A program made the position numbers and the translations under genes. Below the pieces are notes generated by a model that saw only the letters and a program-made list of their open reading frames with translations, did no database searches and was not told the origin of the DNA. Of a DNA stretch of 64,000 bases, positions 34,179-46,781 are shown piece by piece. This stretch comes from Cochlodiniinecator piscidefendens. GTDB lineage: Bacteria; Pseudomonadota; Alphaproteobacteria; Rhodobacterales; Rhodobacteraceae. Where the stretch lies: NCBI RefSeq assembly GCF_011326755.1, contig NZ_JAAOIE010000001.1, positions 88,344 through 152,343 of the forward strand, read 5' to 3'. Numbering within the stretch: position 1 is the first letter of the stretch; the number at the start of each line of letters is the position of its first letter.

Positions 34179-35662
34179 GCAAACTCTCCTTGCACGAACC
34201 AGGCCGGATTTTGCGGCGTGAAAAACAGCCAGAGCCTGCGTCCCTGTCGTGTTTCGACCCGCCAATAATCGCGCACCCCTGAACGCCAGTATTCATCTGC
34301 CATCCACCATTCCGGCGCAATACGTTCTGGGCCATGTCTGCGTCCGATGGTTAAAGCCATACGCCGCCAGTAAAAATGATCAGGTGGTTGTGGTGTATGG
34401 CCCGCAATGGCTTCTGGTGGAAATAGATGAAGTGGGCGAGGTCGTGACATGGTCCATGCGTCATCCGCCTTAGAAAATGCTGCCGGGGCAATAATAAAAC
34501 TGCGTTCAGGAATATGGCTGTCAGCGGGCAGAAAACGTTGGATGCTTTCTAAGCCGATCCGCGCCCCCAATCGTGTGATCAGATCATCAAGCTGATCTTT
34601 CCCGCTGTTTGAAACATGGCTGATTTGTTGTACGGGCAGCGTTTCCACCTGAGTTGCCATTAGCCGTAATTGATCAATGCCAAACCCTGCATCGACATCA
34701 TCCACACCGCGTTGAAACAGCGGCAAAATACGCGCAGAGTCATGTAATGCGCGAGCCAAGCGCAGCTCAACCTCCTGCGCTTCACGATCAACGCGGCGCA
34801 GGGTCAACACTAACACGCGCGCCCCAATACCGTCTGCAGCCAGCTTATGACAGAGCTGGGACAACAGGCGTTCGACCCCGGCCATGACATCGGCACAGAG
34901 ACCAATTGGCTCTGGCAATGTCATACGCACAGCGTAATGGGGGGGATCTTTCAATGGCGTGATACTTTCAGGTTGAACCCCAAGAACCTGATCCAATCGC
35001 AATAGTAAATTTGTACCAAAACGCCGGGCGAGAGGCCCGCGTTCCGTAGCGATGAGATCACCGATTGATCGAAGGCCAAGCCGCTGTAGTGCTACATCTG
35101 TTTTGTGGTCAATTCGCAAAGCGGCGACAGGCAAAACCGCAAGGGTGGCCTGCATGTCATCGGGCACGGGGGCATCACTATAATGTGCCAACGCCCAAGC
35201 TGCTCCGCGGCTGGTTCCTACCCCGAAACACGCAGTAATGCCTGCATGCGCCAAGCGTTGCTGCATATCCGAAATCATGGTGGCTTCATTGCCAAAGAGA
35301 TGGGTGGAACCCGTGGCATCAAGAGTCAGCCCGTCATTTCCTTCCAGTCCGATCCAAGGAGAATATCGGTTTGCCCATCGCCGCAGTGTCCGCAAAAAAT
35401 GCTGATCTGCGTGCGGATCAGCAGGCATGCTGTGTAGGCTTGGGCAAAAGGCACAGGCATCTGAAAACGGCATACCTCGGTACAAACCCTGTTGTTCAGC
35501 GGCTTTGTTCAGGCAATAAATTCGATTGGCGTTGTTTTCCTTTAGAGTCAGGACAAAAGGCCCATCTATTGGACGTGCCCGCAGAATCCGGTCACTTGCC
35601 AGGCGGGGAAACCACAGCGAGACGATCTGCCGGGTTGGCTTGATTTGGGTTCCAACAAACAT
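34175..35662 (-). CDS. imuB: Y-family-like mutasome protein ImuB
   Basis: Non-catalytic Y-family relative that bridges ImuA, DnaE2 and the sliding clamp. 495 aa from ATG 35662 (MFVGTQIKPTRQIVSLWFPR). QGLYRGMPFSDACAFCPSL and LGLRSIGDLIATERGPLARR are Y-family-like; catalytic acidic residues of true Pol IV are not evident. RPLHLFPPEA near residue 415 resembles the clamp-binding motif usual in ImuB. It overlaps imuA by 71 nt and dnaE2 by four, so the three are translated as one unit. Confidence 0.93.
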   Translation of the reverse strand: MFVGTQIKPTRQIVSLWFPRLASDRILRARPIDGPFVLTLKENNANRIYCLNKAAEQQGLYRGMPFSDACAFCPSLHSMPADPHADQHFLRTLRRWANRYSPWIGLEGNDGLTLDATGSTHLFGNEATMISDMQQRLAHAGITACFGVGTSRGAAWALAHYSDAPVPDDMQATLAVLPVAALRIDHKTDVALQRLGLRSIGDLIATERGPLARRFGTNLLLRLDQVLGVQPESITPLKDPPHYAVRMTLPEPIGLCADVMAGVERLLSQLCHKLAADGIGARVLVLTLRRVDREAQEVELRLARALHDSARILPLFQRGVDDVDAGFGIDQLRLMATQVETLPVQQISHVSNSGKDQLDDLITRLGARIGLESIQRFLPADSHIPERSFIIAPAAFSKADDAWTMSRPRPLHLFPPEAIAGHTPQPPDHFYWRRMALTIGRRHGPERIAPEWWMADEYWRSGVRDYWRVETRQGRRLWLFFTPQNPAWFVQGEFA

Positions 35663-36164
35663 ACCAATCACATAATGTTCCTGATTTGTTCTTAATAAGT
35701 GACCACCGCATGAGAGTCGAGTCAGACCTTTCGGAATCAAACACCGGATTGCACCGCCAGCGGGTCTCAGCTGCGTTGCTGCCCATTCCGTCAGGAATGA
35801 CGCAAAGCCCAGTTGTACCACCCGTCTTTGCCGCCAATTGCAATCGTCGCCCGGCTGTCAGATCAAGCGGTTGATCAAGCTCAACAATTACCGAGGGGAC
35901 ACTGCCATCGCGCAAGGCTTCCTCCATCATAGCCAAGCCTTCCATCTGATCTTTGACCTGAGCCAGTAAGATGCGAGAAGGGCTGCAAAACGCAGACAAT
36001 CCAGCCGGATTTAGGCGATCCGAACGCCACGCCTGACGTATCCAAAGCGTGTATTCCGAGCTTTGCCCTGCAACAATCGCACAAAAATTCAACGCCGCAT
36101 TACCACAAATTTCGTGAACACGGGCCTTGCATAGAGGGAAATGAAAAGTGAGATCAGGTAACAT
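35592..36164 (-). CDS. imuA: Mutasome protein ImuA (RecA-like, degenerate)
   Basis: 190 aa, shorter than some ImuA proteins (~240). RILLAQVKDQMEGLAMMEEA, LRDGSVPSVIVELDQPLDLT and AGRRLQLAAKTGGTTGLCVI are the RecA-like core of the ImuA family, and RWRCNP...LMRWSLIKNKSGTLCDW is the tail typical of alphaproteobacterial members. ATG 36164 follows an in-frame GTG (36170); AGGG stands 8 nt before the ATG. First gene of the SOS cassette. Only a half-matching LexA motif is seen upstream (see rejected items). Confidence 0.88.
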   Translation of the reverse strand: MLPDLTFHFPLCKARVHEICGNAALNFCAIVAGQSSEYTLWIRQAWRSDRLNPAGLSAFCSPSRILLAQVKDQMEGLAMMEEALRDGSVPSVIVELDQPLDLTAGRRLQLAAKTGGTTGLCVIPDGMGSNAAETRWRCNPVFDSERSDSTLMRWSLIKNKSGTLCDWYVCWNPNQANPADRLAVVSPPGK

Positions 36165-36474
36165 AAACACACCCTAAAGGAACGCGTTCCCCATTTCAAT
36201 TTGGTGTAGCGCGGTCTTTTTAAGCTTTCACAAAATATTCAATCGCCGCGCTAAGGTCGTATATGGGCACCCTGCGTTTTCATCCAATGACTATTTTGGG
36301 CAGTGGACGGTTACCATCGAAAATTTACACGGGCGCGCAACCGGTTTGGGCCTGTCTTGCATTCATGCGGCGTTGCTGAGAAAGTCTGTTAAGAAAAACA
36401 TGTAGTATCAACTTGAATTAATTACAGCCGAGAAATGCTTTCTTAAGTTTAACTTTATTGGAAAATACAATCGT
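36165..36474. other. Divergent intergenic region between imuA and the amine oxidase gene
   Basis: Contains a 12-bp palindrome GGAACGCGTTCC at 36179-36190 close to the imuA start and an A/T-rich leader before 36475. No gene or RNA recognised. Confidence 0.5.
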
Positions 36475-37812
36475 ATGACTCTGACACGGCGCAACACGTT
36501 AAAAATGGGCATCGCTGCTTTACTTGCAAATGTCGCAAGTAAAACCTCGGCCCAAGACATGACCGGAACAAAGGTCGTTGTGGTGGGGGCAGGGATTGCA
36601 GGGCTGGCTGCCGCAAAACAGTTACAATTGCAGGGGGCAGAGGTTCTTGTGATGGAGGCTGGCGACTATATCGGTGGGCGCATTCGCACGGATATGAGTT
36701 TAGGCGCACCCTTTGAATATGGCGCAGGATGGATACACGGACCAAGCGGAGAAAATCCAATTCAGGACCTCGCGCAGCGGGTCGATGCAAACACCTTTGT
36801 CACCGACGATGACAGCCTTGAGGTTTTTGATATACACGGGGAGCCGCTTACAAATGAAGATTACGAACGTCTTGATGACATGTATGTCAGCTTGCAGCGA
36901 AAGCTTTATTCACGTGTAGGTCGTAGGGACACACGTAGTATTCATGAGGTTATCGAAGACATTGAACCGGATGTATTGAATGATCCCATGGGGCGTTGGA
37001 TGTTATCCGCGTTTACAGAATTTGATATCGGGGCAGGGATCGAAGATATCTCTGCTGCGAACGCTTTTGCGGATACGGCCTTTGACGGCGAAGACGTAAT
37101 CTTAACCGGAGGGTATGATACCATCTTAGCGCCCCTCATTGATGGGCTTGATATTCGATTGAACAGTGCTGTCTCACAAATTTCGTATGGCGAAGATGGT
37201 GTTGAAGTGGATGGCATTCATGCAGATTACGTGATTTGCGCTGTGCCGTTGGGGGTATTAAAGGCGGGAAAAATTGACTTCATTCCAGCGCTGCCGCAAA
37301 CCACTCAGAGCGCGATCGATGAGATCGGCTTTGGCACAGTTACAAAAATCGCCCTAAAGTTCGACAGGCCATTTTGGAATGCGGAAACTCAATATTTTGG
37401 AATTATGACCGAACCTAAAGGGCGTTGGAATTATTGGTTGAATTACCTCACATTTAGCAATGAAAATATCCTCTTAGGGCTTTCATTTGGTCAATACGCA
37501 CCTATCGCAGATCGCATGACCCAAGATGAGATGACTGAAGATGCGATTGAGGTACTTCGATCCGTTTGGGGGGATGCTGTCGGTACGCCTCAGACAGTGT
37601 TAACGACCCATTGGGCTGAAGATCCAAATTTCAAAGGAGCCTATTCTTACCCACAAGTCGGAGGCTCAATTGCTCAATACGATAGCTTTGGGGAGCCAAT
37701 TGCGGATCGCTTGTTAATGGTTGGTGAACATACAATTTTTGACTATCACAGTACCACGCATGGTGCCCTAATGTCTGGTCGTAGAGCAGCCGTGGCCATT
37801 TCTGAGCTGTAG
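36475..37812 (+). CDS. Flavin monoamine/polyamine oxidase family protein
   Basis: 445-aa FAD enzyme that oxidises an amine, substrate unknown. The N-terminus MTLTRRNTLKMGIAALLANV looks like a twin-Arg export signal, so it may act in the periplasm. VVVVGAGIAGLAAAKQLQLQ is the dinucleotide fold, EAGDYIGGRIRTD the second FAD block, and FEYGAGWIHGP follows. GAYSYPQVGGS and LLMVGEHTIFDYHSTTHGAL close the FAD site. Family members include lysine-, tryptophan- and spermidine-oxidising enzymes. It stands alone. Confidence 0.9.
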   Translation: MTLTRRNTLKMGIAALLANVASKTSAQDMTGTKVVVVGAGIAGLAAAKQLQLQGAEVLVMEAGDYIGGRIRTDMSLGAPFEYGAGWIHGPSGENPIQDLAQRVDANTFVTDDDSLEVFDIHGEPLTNEDYERLDDMYVSLQRKLYSRVGRRDTRSIHEVIEDIEPDVLNDPMGRWMLSAFTEFDIGAGIEDISAANAFADTAFDGEDVILTGGYDTILAPLIDGLDIRLNSAVSQISYGEDGVEVDGIHADYVICAVPLGVLKAGKIDFIPALPQTTQSAIDEIGFGTVTKIALKFDRPFWNAETQYFGIMTEPKGRWNYWLNYLTFSNENILLGLSFGQYAPIADRMTQDEMTEDAIEVLRSVWGDAVGTPQTVLTTHWAEDPNFKGAYSYPQVGGSIAQYDSFGEPIADRLLMVGEHTIFDYHSTTHGALMSGRRAAVAISEL

Positions 37813-38180
37813 AGATAACGAGACCGGCAAGTTGGCCAAGGCGGCTTAGATCGTTTTATTCGATTTTGCAAAATTCGTTAATACCTTAATTCAACCGATA
37901 TCCTAAGGGTAACGACTGCTTTTGGCAGGTGGTGTGCTTTGTAAACCTTTATCTAATTCGAAAACTGGAATCTGTACTCACTTAGGTCTGACACAGAGAG
38001 TACTGGTTCTGAAATGGTTACAGGCGTCATTCGAAATTGGGCCTGAATACCCCCCGGCTTACGCGCGCTTATCTTGCTTGATTTACTGGTTGGTGCGCAA
38101 GCGGGGGCGATCTTTCATTCCTTTCTTGTGAGGCTTGTTTTAGAGAGCGTGAATGTGCCCATTGAGGCCCTGAAGAGACG
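37813..38180. other. Intergenic stretch with a possible small membrane ORF
   Basis: 368 nt without a clear gene except the interrupted reading 38014-38184 listed separately. A plus-strand ORF at 37922-38131 in another frame has no protein character. Confidence 0.5.
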
Positions 38181-38184
38181 TTAG
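38014..38184 (+). pseudogene. Interrupted small membrane ORF
   Basis: From ATG 38014 one frame reads MVTGVIRNWA, a TGA at 38044-38046, then IPPGLRALILLDLLVGAQAG and AIFHSFLVRLVLESVNVPIE to TAG 38182-38184. The part after the TGA is a credible hydrophobic protein. Its stop overlaps the convergent lipoprotein stop as TTAG, the same end-to-end overlap seen at 3976-3979 and 47644-47647. The TGA may be a recent nonsense change, or a non-ATG start may lie after it. Confidence 0.35.
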
Positions 38185-38741
38185 TGCTGGCGCTGTGTCA
38201 TGCCGCGCAGCAGCTCCTCAATGACAGGAAGCGCCGCATGTGCGATTTTCAAAGTGACAGGATCTAAGCGCGCAGGGTTTCGAATTCGCCCACCCCAAAA
38301 ACCACGCCGCCCGCCTGTTGGTGATACCGCTTGTGCTGTCGCCATTACACCCCCTGAGCCGGTGTGATAGACAATAATATCAGCTGCTCCGGTCGTAGGA
38401 TGCATTTGCACGAGGATTAGATAATTAAAGCGTTGTTGGCGGGCGGTTTCTATTAAATTGGCCGCCCTGCCGTGGGTGCGAAGTTGTACGCCACCTACAA
38501 GCGGTGAAAAGTTACCAAGACTTTCCGCACGTTCGGCTAAATTCTCCCACAGCTCCATTTCTTCAGCCCCGGCTGTCTGTGGCGAACCGTAAACAGTACG
38601 CGCAAATGCAAAGCGCGCAGGAAGCTCGAAATGTTCCGGTGTCTGAGACGTTACAGGAATGGGGCGTGCATCACCAACAAAGCTTGGATTGTTACACGCA
38701 CCAAGCAAGACGGCGAGGCACAGCATCAGTATGATTTTCAT
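38181..38741 (-). CDS. Predicted lipoprotein, unknown function
   Basis: 186 aa from ATG 38741. MKIILMLCLAVLLGACNNPS is a lipoprotein signal with lipobox LGAC, so the mature protein is probably anchored at Cys16. The rest has a strand/helix mix (NLIETARQQRFNYLILVQMH, GAADIIVYHTGSGGVMATAQ) without a family I can name. Divergent from the DUF6502 gene; two inverted repeats lie in the 89-nt gap. Confidence 0.75.
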   Translation of the reverse strand: MKIILMLCLAVLLGACNNPSFVGDARPIPVTSQTPEHFELPARFAFARTVYGSPQTAGAEEMELWENLAERAESLGNFSPLVGGVQLRTHGRAANLIETARQQRFNYLILVQMHPTTGAADIIVYHTGSGGVMATAQAVSPTGGRRGFWGGRIRNPARLDPVTLKIAHAALPVIEELLRGMTQRQH

Positions 38742-38764
38742 TGTTTCGATCCGGTTATGATTTA

Positions 38765-38785
38765 AAATGTGTAATATGCACATTT
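38765..38785. repeat. Inverted repeat in the lipoprotein/DUF6502 spacer
   Basis: AAATGTG-TAATATG-CACATTT, perfect 7-bp arms. Candidate operator in a divergent promoter region. Confidence 0.5.
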
Positions 38786-38814
38786 ATCTTTTTGATTTGC
38801 GTTGTCAATGGGGG

Positions 38815-38829
38815 TGTGCAAAATGCACA
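38815..38829. repeat. Inverted repeat just before the DUF6502 start
   Basis: TGTGCA-AAA-TGCACA, perfect 6-bp arms, ending one base before the ATG at 38831. Shares the TGCACA core with the repeat about 47 bp away (centre to centre), so the two may be paired sites for one protein. Confidence 0.5.
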
Positions 38830-38830
38830 T

Positions 38831-39577
38831 ATGCAATGGCTTGATCCAATCCTTAGACCTCTCGCCCGGCTTTCGATCCGCAAAGGGTGGTTGTTTCCAA
38901 TTGTAGCGCAACGCTTGCGCCACGCTTATATTGAAGCAGCCGAAGCTTCTGCTGACGGTGGCGTGACGGATAGTAGAATTAGCATTGTGACCGGATTGCA
39001 GAGACGCGATATCGCACGATTGCGCAAAGAGGTTTCGCCGCCGCAAATTCAACGCCAGCCTTTGGCTGAGATTGTTGCGCGTTGGTGGGAGGACCCTTCT
39101 TATGACGTGAAGGGCATCCCAGCGCAGGGAGATGGCGTTAGTTTTACAACTTTGGCACGCAGCGTTCGCCAGGATGTTCATCCGCGCACGTTTTTAGATG
39201 TTTTGATTGAAAATGGTGCCGTTACGCAAGACGGCGAAAATGTTATCCTTCATACACGCAGTTACAAACCATTGTCAGGGTCAGATGATCAATTGGCGTA
39301 TTTGGCGGCGAACGTAGGTGATCATTTGGAAACGGCTGTTTCAAATGTCGTGAGTGGAGCGGGCAACTATGACATGGCCGTACACTACGAAGGTTTATCT
39401 TCTGAATCGATCGAAAAACTGAACACCCACTATCGAAATCAGATGAAACACCTGCTTCACGAAATAGACACGATGGCGCGTTCGCTGCCTGACACTGCCA
39501 ATGGACCCCATCGCTTTCGTGCAGGGGGATATTTTTTTAATGATCTACAGAGCAAGGCCGATTCAAATGATCCGTAA
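38831..39577 (+). CDS. DUF6502-family protein, probable regulator
   Basis: 248 aa from ATG 38831; the ORF is open further up but only this start matches the family beginning (MQWLDPILRPLARLSIRKGW). DUF6502 marks: RLRHAYIEAAEASADGGVTD, then SRISIVTGLQRRDIARLRKE, which looks like a winged-helix DNA-binding part, and SVRQDVHPRTFLDVLIENGA. I infer a DNA-binding role from this shape; no function is established. Divergent from a lipoprotein gene; the next small lipoprotein gene starts inside its end. Confidence 0.75.
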   Translation: MQWLDPILRPLARLSIRKGWLFPIVAQRLRHAYIEAAEASADGGVTDSRISIVTGLQRRDIARLRKEVSPPQIQRQPLAEIVARWWEDPSYDVKGIPAQGDGVSFTTLARSVRQDVHPRTFLDVLIENGAVTQDGENVILHTRSYKPLSGSDDQLAYLAANVGDHLETAVSNVVSGAGNYDMAVHYEGLSSESIEKLNTHYRNQMKHLLHEIDTMARSLPDTANGPHRFRAGGYFFNDLQSKADSNDP

Positions 39578-39716
39578 AATAGCTATTCTCGTTGTATTAC
39601 TTGCCCTGACTGCATGCGTGTCCAGCACAGTGTCGCATACAAATGAATGCCCGCGCGAAGGTGGCATCGGTGGTACAGGAAACGGCTGCCCGATTGAGCA
39701 ACCGCTGACTTCATAA
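39567..39716 (+). CDS. Small predicted lipoprotein, 49 aa
   Basis: ATG 39567 overlaps the end of the DUF6502 gene by 11 nt. MIRKIAILVVLLALTACVSS is a lipoprotein signal with lipobox LTAC. The short mature part is Gly-rich with two Cys (NECPREGGIGGTGNGCPIEQ). Translational coupling to the regulator gene and a second lipoprotein across the divergent promoter suggest the three act together. Confidence 0.7.
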   Translation: MIRKIAILVVLLALTACVSSTVSHTNECPREGGIGGTGNGCPIEQPLTS

Positions 39717-39731
39717 CAATTGTTTTACGGC

Positions 39732-40880
39732 TTAGTTCCCTTTCCAGATCCATCCACCGCCAAAGATGCGGCTGCTGTCTGGGTCGTAAAACACGCAGGC
39801 CTGACCGGGGGAGACGCCTTCTTCTGGGACAACCAATTCGACTTCGGCTTCTGTTGCTGAAATTGGGCGAATGATGGCGTCGCGTGGGGGACGGGTTGAA
39901 CGTACCTTGACCATCACATGCCATTCTTTGCGGCTGGTAAGGTCTTCATCACCAAGCCAATTGATTTCACGCACAGGAACAACGCGCGTCGCGAGCATTT
40001 CTTTTGGCCCAACGATAACATGCTTTGCCTCGACATCCAGTTTCACAACGTAAAGCGGATCTGCCAGACCACCGATACCCAATCCACGGCGTTGTCCGAC
40101 CGTATAATGCAGCACACCTTTGTGTTGGCCTAAAACATTGCCATCGACATCAACAATATCACCGGGCTCAGCGGCACCTGGGCGCAGCTTTTCGATGATC
40201 GCTGCGTAATTGCCATCGGGGACAAAACAGATATCCTGACTGTCGGGTTTATCTGCAACGGGCAGACCGAATTTCGCGGCCAAGGCACGCGTCTCCGCCT
40301 TTGACGGCAAATGCCCTAAAGGAAAACGTAGATAATCGAGTTGCTCTTGGGTGGTTGAAAAGAGGAAATAGCTTTGGTCGCGATTGGCGTCCGCCGCTGA
40401 ATGCAATTCCGCGCCATTCTCACCCATTTTGCGTTGGATATAATGCCCGGTTGCCATGCAGTCCGCCTCGAGATCCTTGGCCGTGGCCAGTAGATCTTTG
40501 AACTTCACCCGCTCATTGCAACGAATGCAGGGTACAGGGGTCGCACCTGCAAGATAGCTGTCGGCAAATTCATCGATGACCGCGTCCTTAAAGATGTTCT
40601 CATAGTCGAGAACATAATGAGGAAATCCCATTTCTTGGGCGACGCGGCGCGCATCGTGAATATCGCGACCGGCACAGCAAGCACCCTTTTTCGCCAAAGC
40701 CGCCCCGTGATCATAAAGTTGGAGCGTAACGCCGACCACATCGTAGCCTTCTTCAGCCAGCTGCGCCGCCACAACAGAGCTATCAACCCCGCCTGACATT
40801 GCCACAACAACGCGGGTGTCTGCCGGGCTTTTTGCAAAGCCAAGAGAATTAAGGGGATGTGTTTTTGCGTCGACGGTCAT
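39732..40880 (-). CDS. mnmA: tRNA-specific 2-thiouridylase
   Basis: Puts sulfur on U34 of tRNAs for Lys, Glu and Gln. 382 aa. The PP-loop SGGVDS is at residues 29-34; [31 protein letters not shown] (first catalytic Cys), [14 protein letters not shown] (second Cys), and [12 protein letters not shown] follow. Normal length. Convergent with the small lipoprotein gene and divergent from sciP. Confidence 0.96.
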   Translation of the reverse strand: MTVDAKTHPLNSLGFAKSPADTRVVVAMSGGVDSSVVAAQLAEEGYDVVGVTLQLYDHGAALAKKGACCAGRDIHDARRVAQEMGFPHYVLDYENIFKDAVIDEFADSYLAGATPVPCIRCNERVKFKDLLATAKDLEADCMATGHYIQRKMGENGAELHSAADANRDQSYFLFSTTQEQLDYLRFPLGHLPSKAETRALAAKFGLPVADKPDSQDICFVPDGNYAAIIEKLRPGAAEPGDIVDVDGNVLGQHKGVLHYTVGQRRGLGIGGLADPLYVVKLDVEAKHVIVGPKEMLATRVVPVREINWLGDEDLTSRKEWHVMVKVRSTRPPRDAIIRPISATEAEVELVVPEEGVSPGQACVFYDPDSSRIFGGGWIWKGN

Positions 40881-41002
40881 CTGCGTGCTCCTGATATAGA
40901 TCGGAATATATGAAAATGCGAACTAACAACAAGGGGCGGTTTCATCTTCTCTTAAGCAGCTTTGGGCAGATTCAGTTCAGATGTGAGAATGAGGGAAAAA
41001 CC

Positions 41003-41281
41003 ATGTTTCTGAAAAAAGTAGAAGGGCCGCGATCCGTAACTTTGCCTGATGGCACTATAATGACGCGCGCAGATTTACCACCACAGAAGACCAGACGCTG
41101 GGTCGCAAGCCGCAAAGCCGCCGTGGTAAAAGGAATCGCATATGGGCTGATTTCTGAAAAAGAAGCTGTAGAAAAGTATAATTTATCGTCCGAAGAATTA
41201 AACTCTTGGCGCGATGCAATTAGCAATTTTGGGGAAAACGCCTTGAAAACAACGGCATTACAACGGTATAGACAACCTTAA
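41003..41281 (+). CDS. sciP: SciP-like CtrA inhibitor (DUF1153)
   Basis: 92 aa from ATG 41003 (MFLKKVEGPRSVTLPDGTIM). In Caulobacter SciP binds DNA at CtrA promoters and blocks activation. TRWVASRKAAVVKGI-like RRWVASRKAAVVKGIAYGLI and SEKEAVEKYNLSSEELNSWR form the helix-turn-helix of this family. An upstream extension to 40910 lacks similarity. It lies 93 nt before ctrA, a neighbourhood kept in many alphaproteobacteria. Confidence 0.9.
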   Translation: MFLKKVEGPRSVTLPDGTIMTRADLPPQKTRRWVASRKAAVVKGIAYGLISEKEAVEKYNLSSEELNSWRDAISNFGENALKTTALQRYRQP

Positions 41282-41318
41282 GTTGTTCCTGCTACCCTCC
41301 GAGTATAGTAACCGGGAG

Positions 41319-41343
41319 TTAACCATTTTTCGCCAAAGTTAAC
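41319..41343. promoter_or_regulatory. Candidate CtrA sites upstream of ctrA
   Basis: TTAACCAT at 41319-41326 matches the known CtrA half motif; a second TTAAC lies at 41339-41343. The gap is 16 nt rather than the canonical 7, so this is two half-sites rather than a full box. Autoregulation is plausible because CtrA controls its own promoter in Caulobacter. No GANTC methylation site was seen here. Confidence 0.45.
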
Positions 41344-41374
41344 ACTCGATAGGGGATACTAATGGAGAACAACA

Positions 41375-42088
41375 ATGCGCGTATTGCTGGTTGAGGACGA
41401 CCCAACAACAGCCAAAAGCATCGAGTTGATGCTGACACATGCGAATCTGAACGTCTATTGCACTGACATGGGCGAAGAAGGCATAGATCTGGCGAAACTA
41501 TATGATTACGATTTGATCCTTTTAGATCTAAATTTACCTGACATGAATGGGCACGAAGTGCTGCGTCAATTGCGACTCGCACGCATTGATACACCTATTT
41601 TGATTTTATCTGGGGCGGATGATCCAGAAAATAAGATCAAAGGATTCGGTTTTGGTGCGGATGACTATCTAACCAAGCCCTTCCATCGGGAAGAATTGGT
41701 TGCGCGTATTCATGCGATTATTCGCCGATCCAAAGGGCATTCGCAGTCTGTGATCAAAACAGGCCGTATTTCCGTAAACTTGGATGCGAAAACAGTCGAT
41801 GTCGAAGGTAAAACCGTTCATTTGACCGGTAAAGAATACCAGATGTTGGAATTGCTGAGCCTTCGCAAAGGCACAACTTTGACCAAAGAAATGTTTTTGA
41901 ATCACCTATACGGTGGCATGGATGAACCAGAATTGAAAATCATCGATGTGTTTATCTGTAAACTTCGCAAGAAATTGACCGAAGCGACAGATGGCGAAAA
42001 CTATATCGAAACGGTTTGGGGACGCGGGTATGTTTTACGCGATCCACAGCCTGTTGAACTCGCAGAGCCTATTGCAGTAGGCGCGTAA
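41375..42088 (+). CDS. ctrA: Cell-cycle response regulator CtrA
   Basis: OmpR-type regulator that controls cell cycle, motility and gene transfer agents in Rhodobacterales. 237 aa. Receiver domain with acidic pocket VEDDP, phosphoacceptor Asp51 in [10 protein letters not shown] and Lys in [16 protein letters not shown]. The C-terminal winged helix includes [40 protein letters not shown] and [13 protein letters not shown], all near-identical to CtrA as I recall it. AATGGAGAA precedes the ATG. A terminator-like hairpin follows. Confidence 0.97.
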   Translation: MRVLLVEDDPTTAKSIELMLTHANLNVYCTDMGEEGIDLAKLYDYDLILLDLNLPDMNGHEVLRQLRLARIDTPILILSGADDPENKIKGFGFGADDYLTKPFHREELVARIHAIIRRSKGHSQSVIKTGRISVNLDAKTVDVEGKTVHLTGKEYQMLELLSLRKGTTLTKEMFLNHLYGGMDEPELKIIDVFICKLRKKLTEATDGENYIETVWGRGYVLRDPQPVELAEPIAVGA

Positions 42089-42094
42089 AATTTT

Positions 42095-42144
42095 GGTCCC
42101 CTAGGGCAGTTTCAGTTCCCTCCTGCTGAAACTGCCTATGGACC
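42095..42144 (+). terminator. Long hairpin after ctrA
   Basis: GGCAGTTTCAG (42105-42115) pairs perfectly with CTGAAACTGCC (42126-42136); outside it GGTCC (42095-42099) pairs with GGACC (42140-42144). Only a short T-rich stretch follows. Likely ctrA terminator. Confidence 0.7.
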
Positions 42145-42184
42145 TTGTTGATCTAGCCTCATATCACAGAATAAACTGCGCTAA

Positions 42185-46401
<4,217 letters not shown>

Positions 46402-46409
46402 GTATTTTT

Positions 46410-46454
46410 GTTCTCATAAGTTCACAAATGTTCTTAAAAAGTTCTTTACAGAAC
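46410..46454. promoter_or_regulatory. Phased GTTC repeats with one exact LexA-type box
   Basis: GTTC occurs at 46410, 46420, 46430 and 46441, and its complement GAAC at 46451. The pair 46430/46441 is GTTC-N7-GTTC, the LexA box consensus of alphaproteobacteria; the others have N6 spacing. A further GAAC lies at 46468. The array stands between recG and the 40-aa membrane gene at 46507. Confidence 0.7.
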
Positions 46455-46506
46455 GTTGGGAATTTGAGAACAAATAGGCAACAAACATGAGAGTAGGAGC
46501 CAACAC

Positions 46507-46629
46507 ATGCTGAAAGATGTTAAAACCGTTGCCGCCCGTTCCGCTGGAACACTGGTACAGGATGCTGTTGGTCTCTGCGCTTTGATTGTTATGCTCGTAG
46601 CGGGCCTTTACCTACCGGGGTCGCTTTGA
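46507..46629 (+). CDS. Small single-TM protein, 40 aa, downstream of LexA-like sites
   Basis: ATG 46507 with GAGAGTAGGAG before it. The product reads MLKDVKTVAARSAGTLVQDA followed by a membrane helix (LCALIVMLVAGLYLPG) and a two-residue tail. I recall similar tiny proteins near this locus in relatives but know no function. The upstream GTTC array suggests DNA-damage control. In Caulobacter the 29-aa membrane protein SidA is an SOS-induced division inhibitor, so a comparable role is a testable guess, not a claim. Confidence 0.65.
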   Translation: MLKDVKTVAARSAGTLVQDAVGLCALIVMLVAGLYLPGSL

Positions 46630-46745
46630 ACACTGCCTGCGTCTATCCGCGGTTGATCGCATTCATTCCCTAAACCATGCGTTGGCGATATTGCCTCTTT
46701 CGCCACGGGCCTCGCCCGAAAACCCGATACACAGACGTTACTTTG

Positions 46746-46781
46746 CCGCCGCTTTCCCTCAAGGATCGCGGCGGTTTTTTT
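46746..46781 (+). terminator. Intrinsic terminator after the 40-aa gene
   Basis: CCGCCGC (46746-46752) pairs with GCGGCGG (46768-46774), followed directly by a T-run. It serves the plus-strand small gene; the convergent NifU-like gene ends at 46780 within the T-run. Confidence 0.85.

Noticed and set aside
36169-36190. LexA box upstream of imuA
   Set aside because: Only ACAC-N7-GAAC (one half-site) is present, and it overlaps the ribosome site; the nearby GGAACGCGTTCC palindrome is not the alphaproteobacterial GTTC-N7-GTTC form. SOS control of the cassette is likely by family, but I cannot show the box.
37922-38131. 69-codon plus-strand ORF
   Set aside because: No ribosome site, no protein character, and a better frame overlaps it at 38014-38184.
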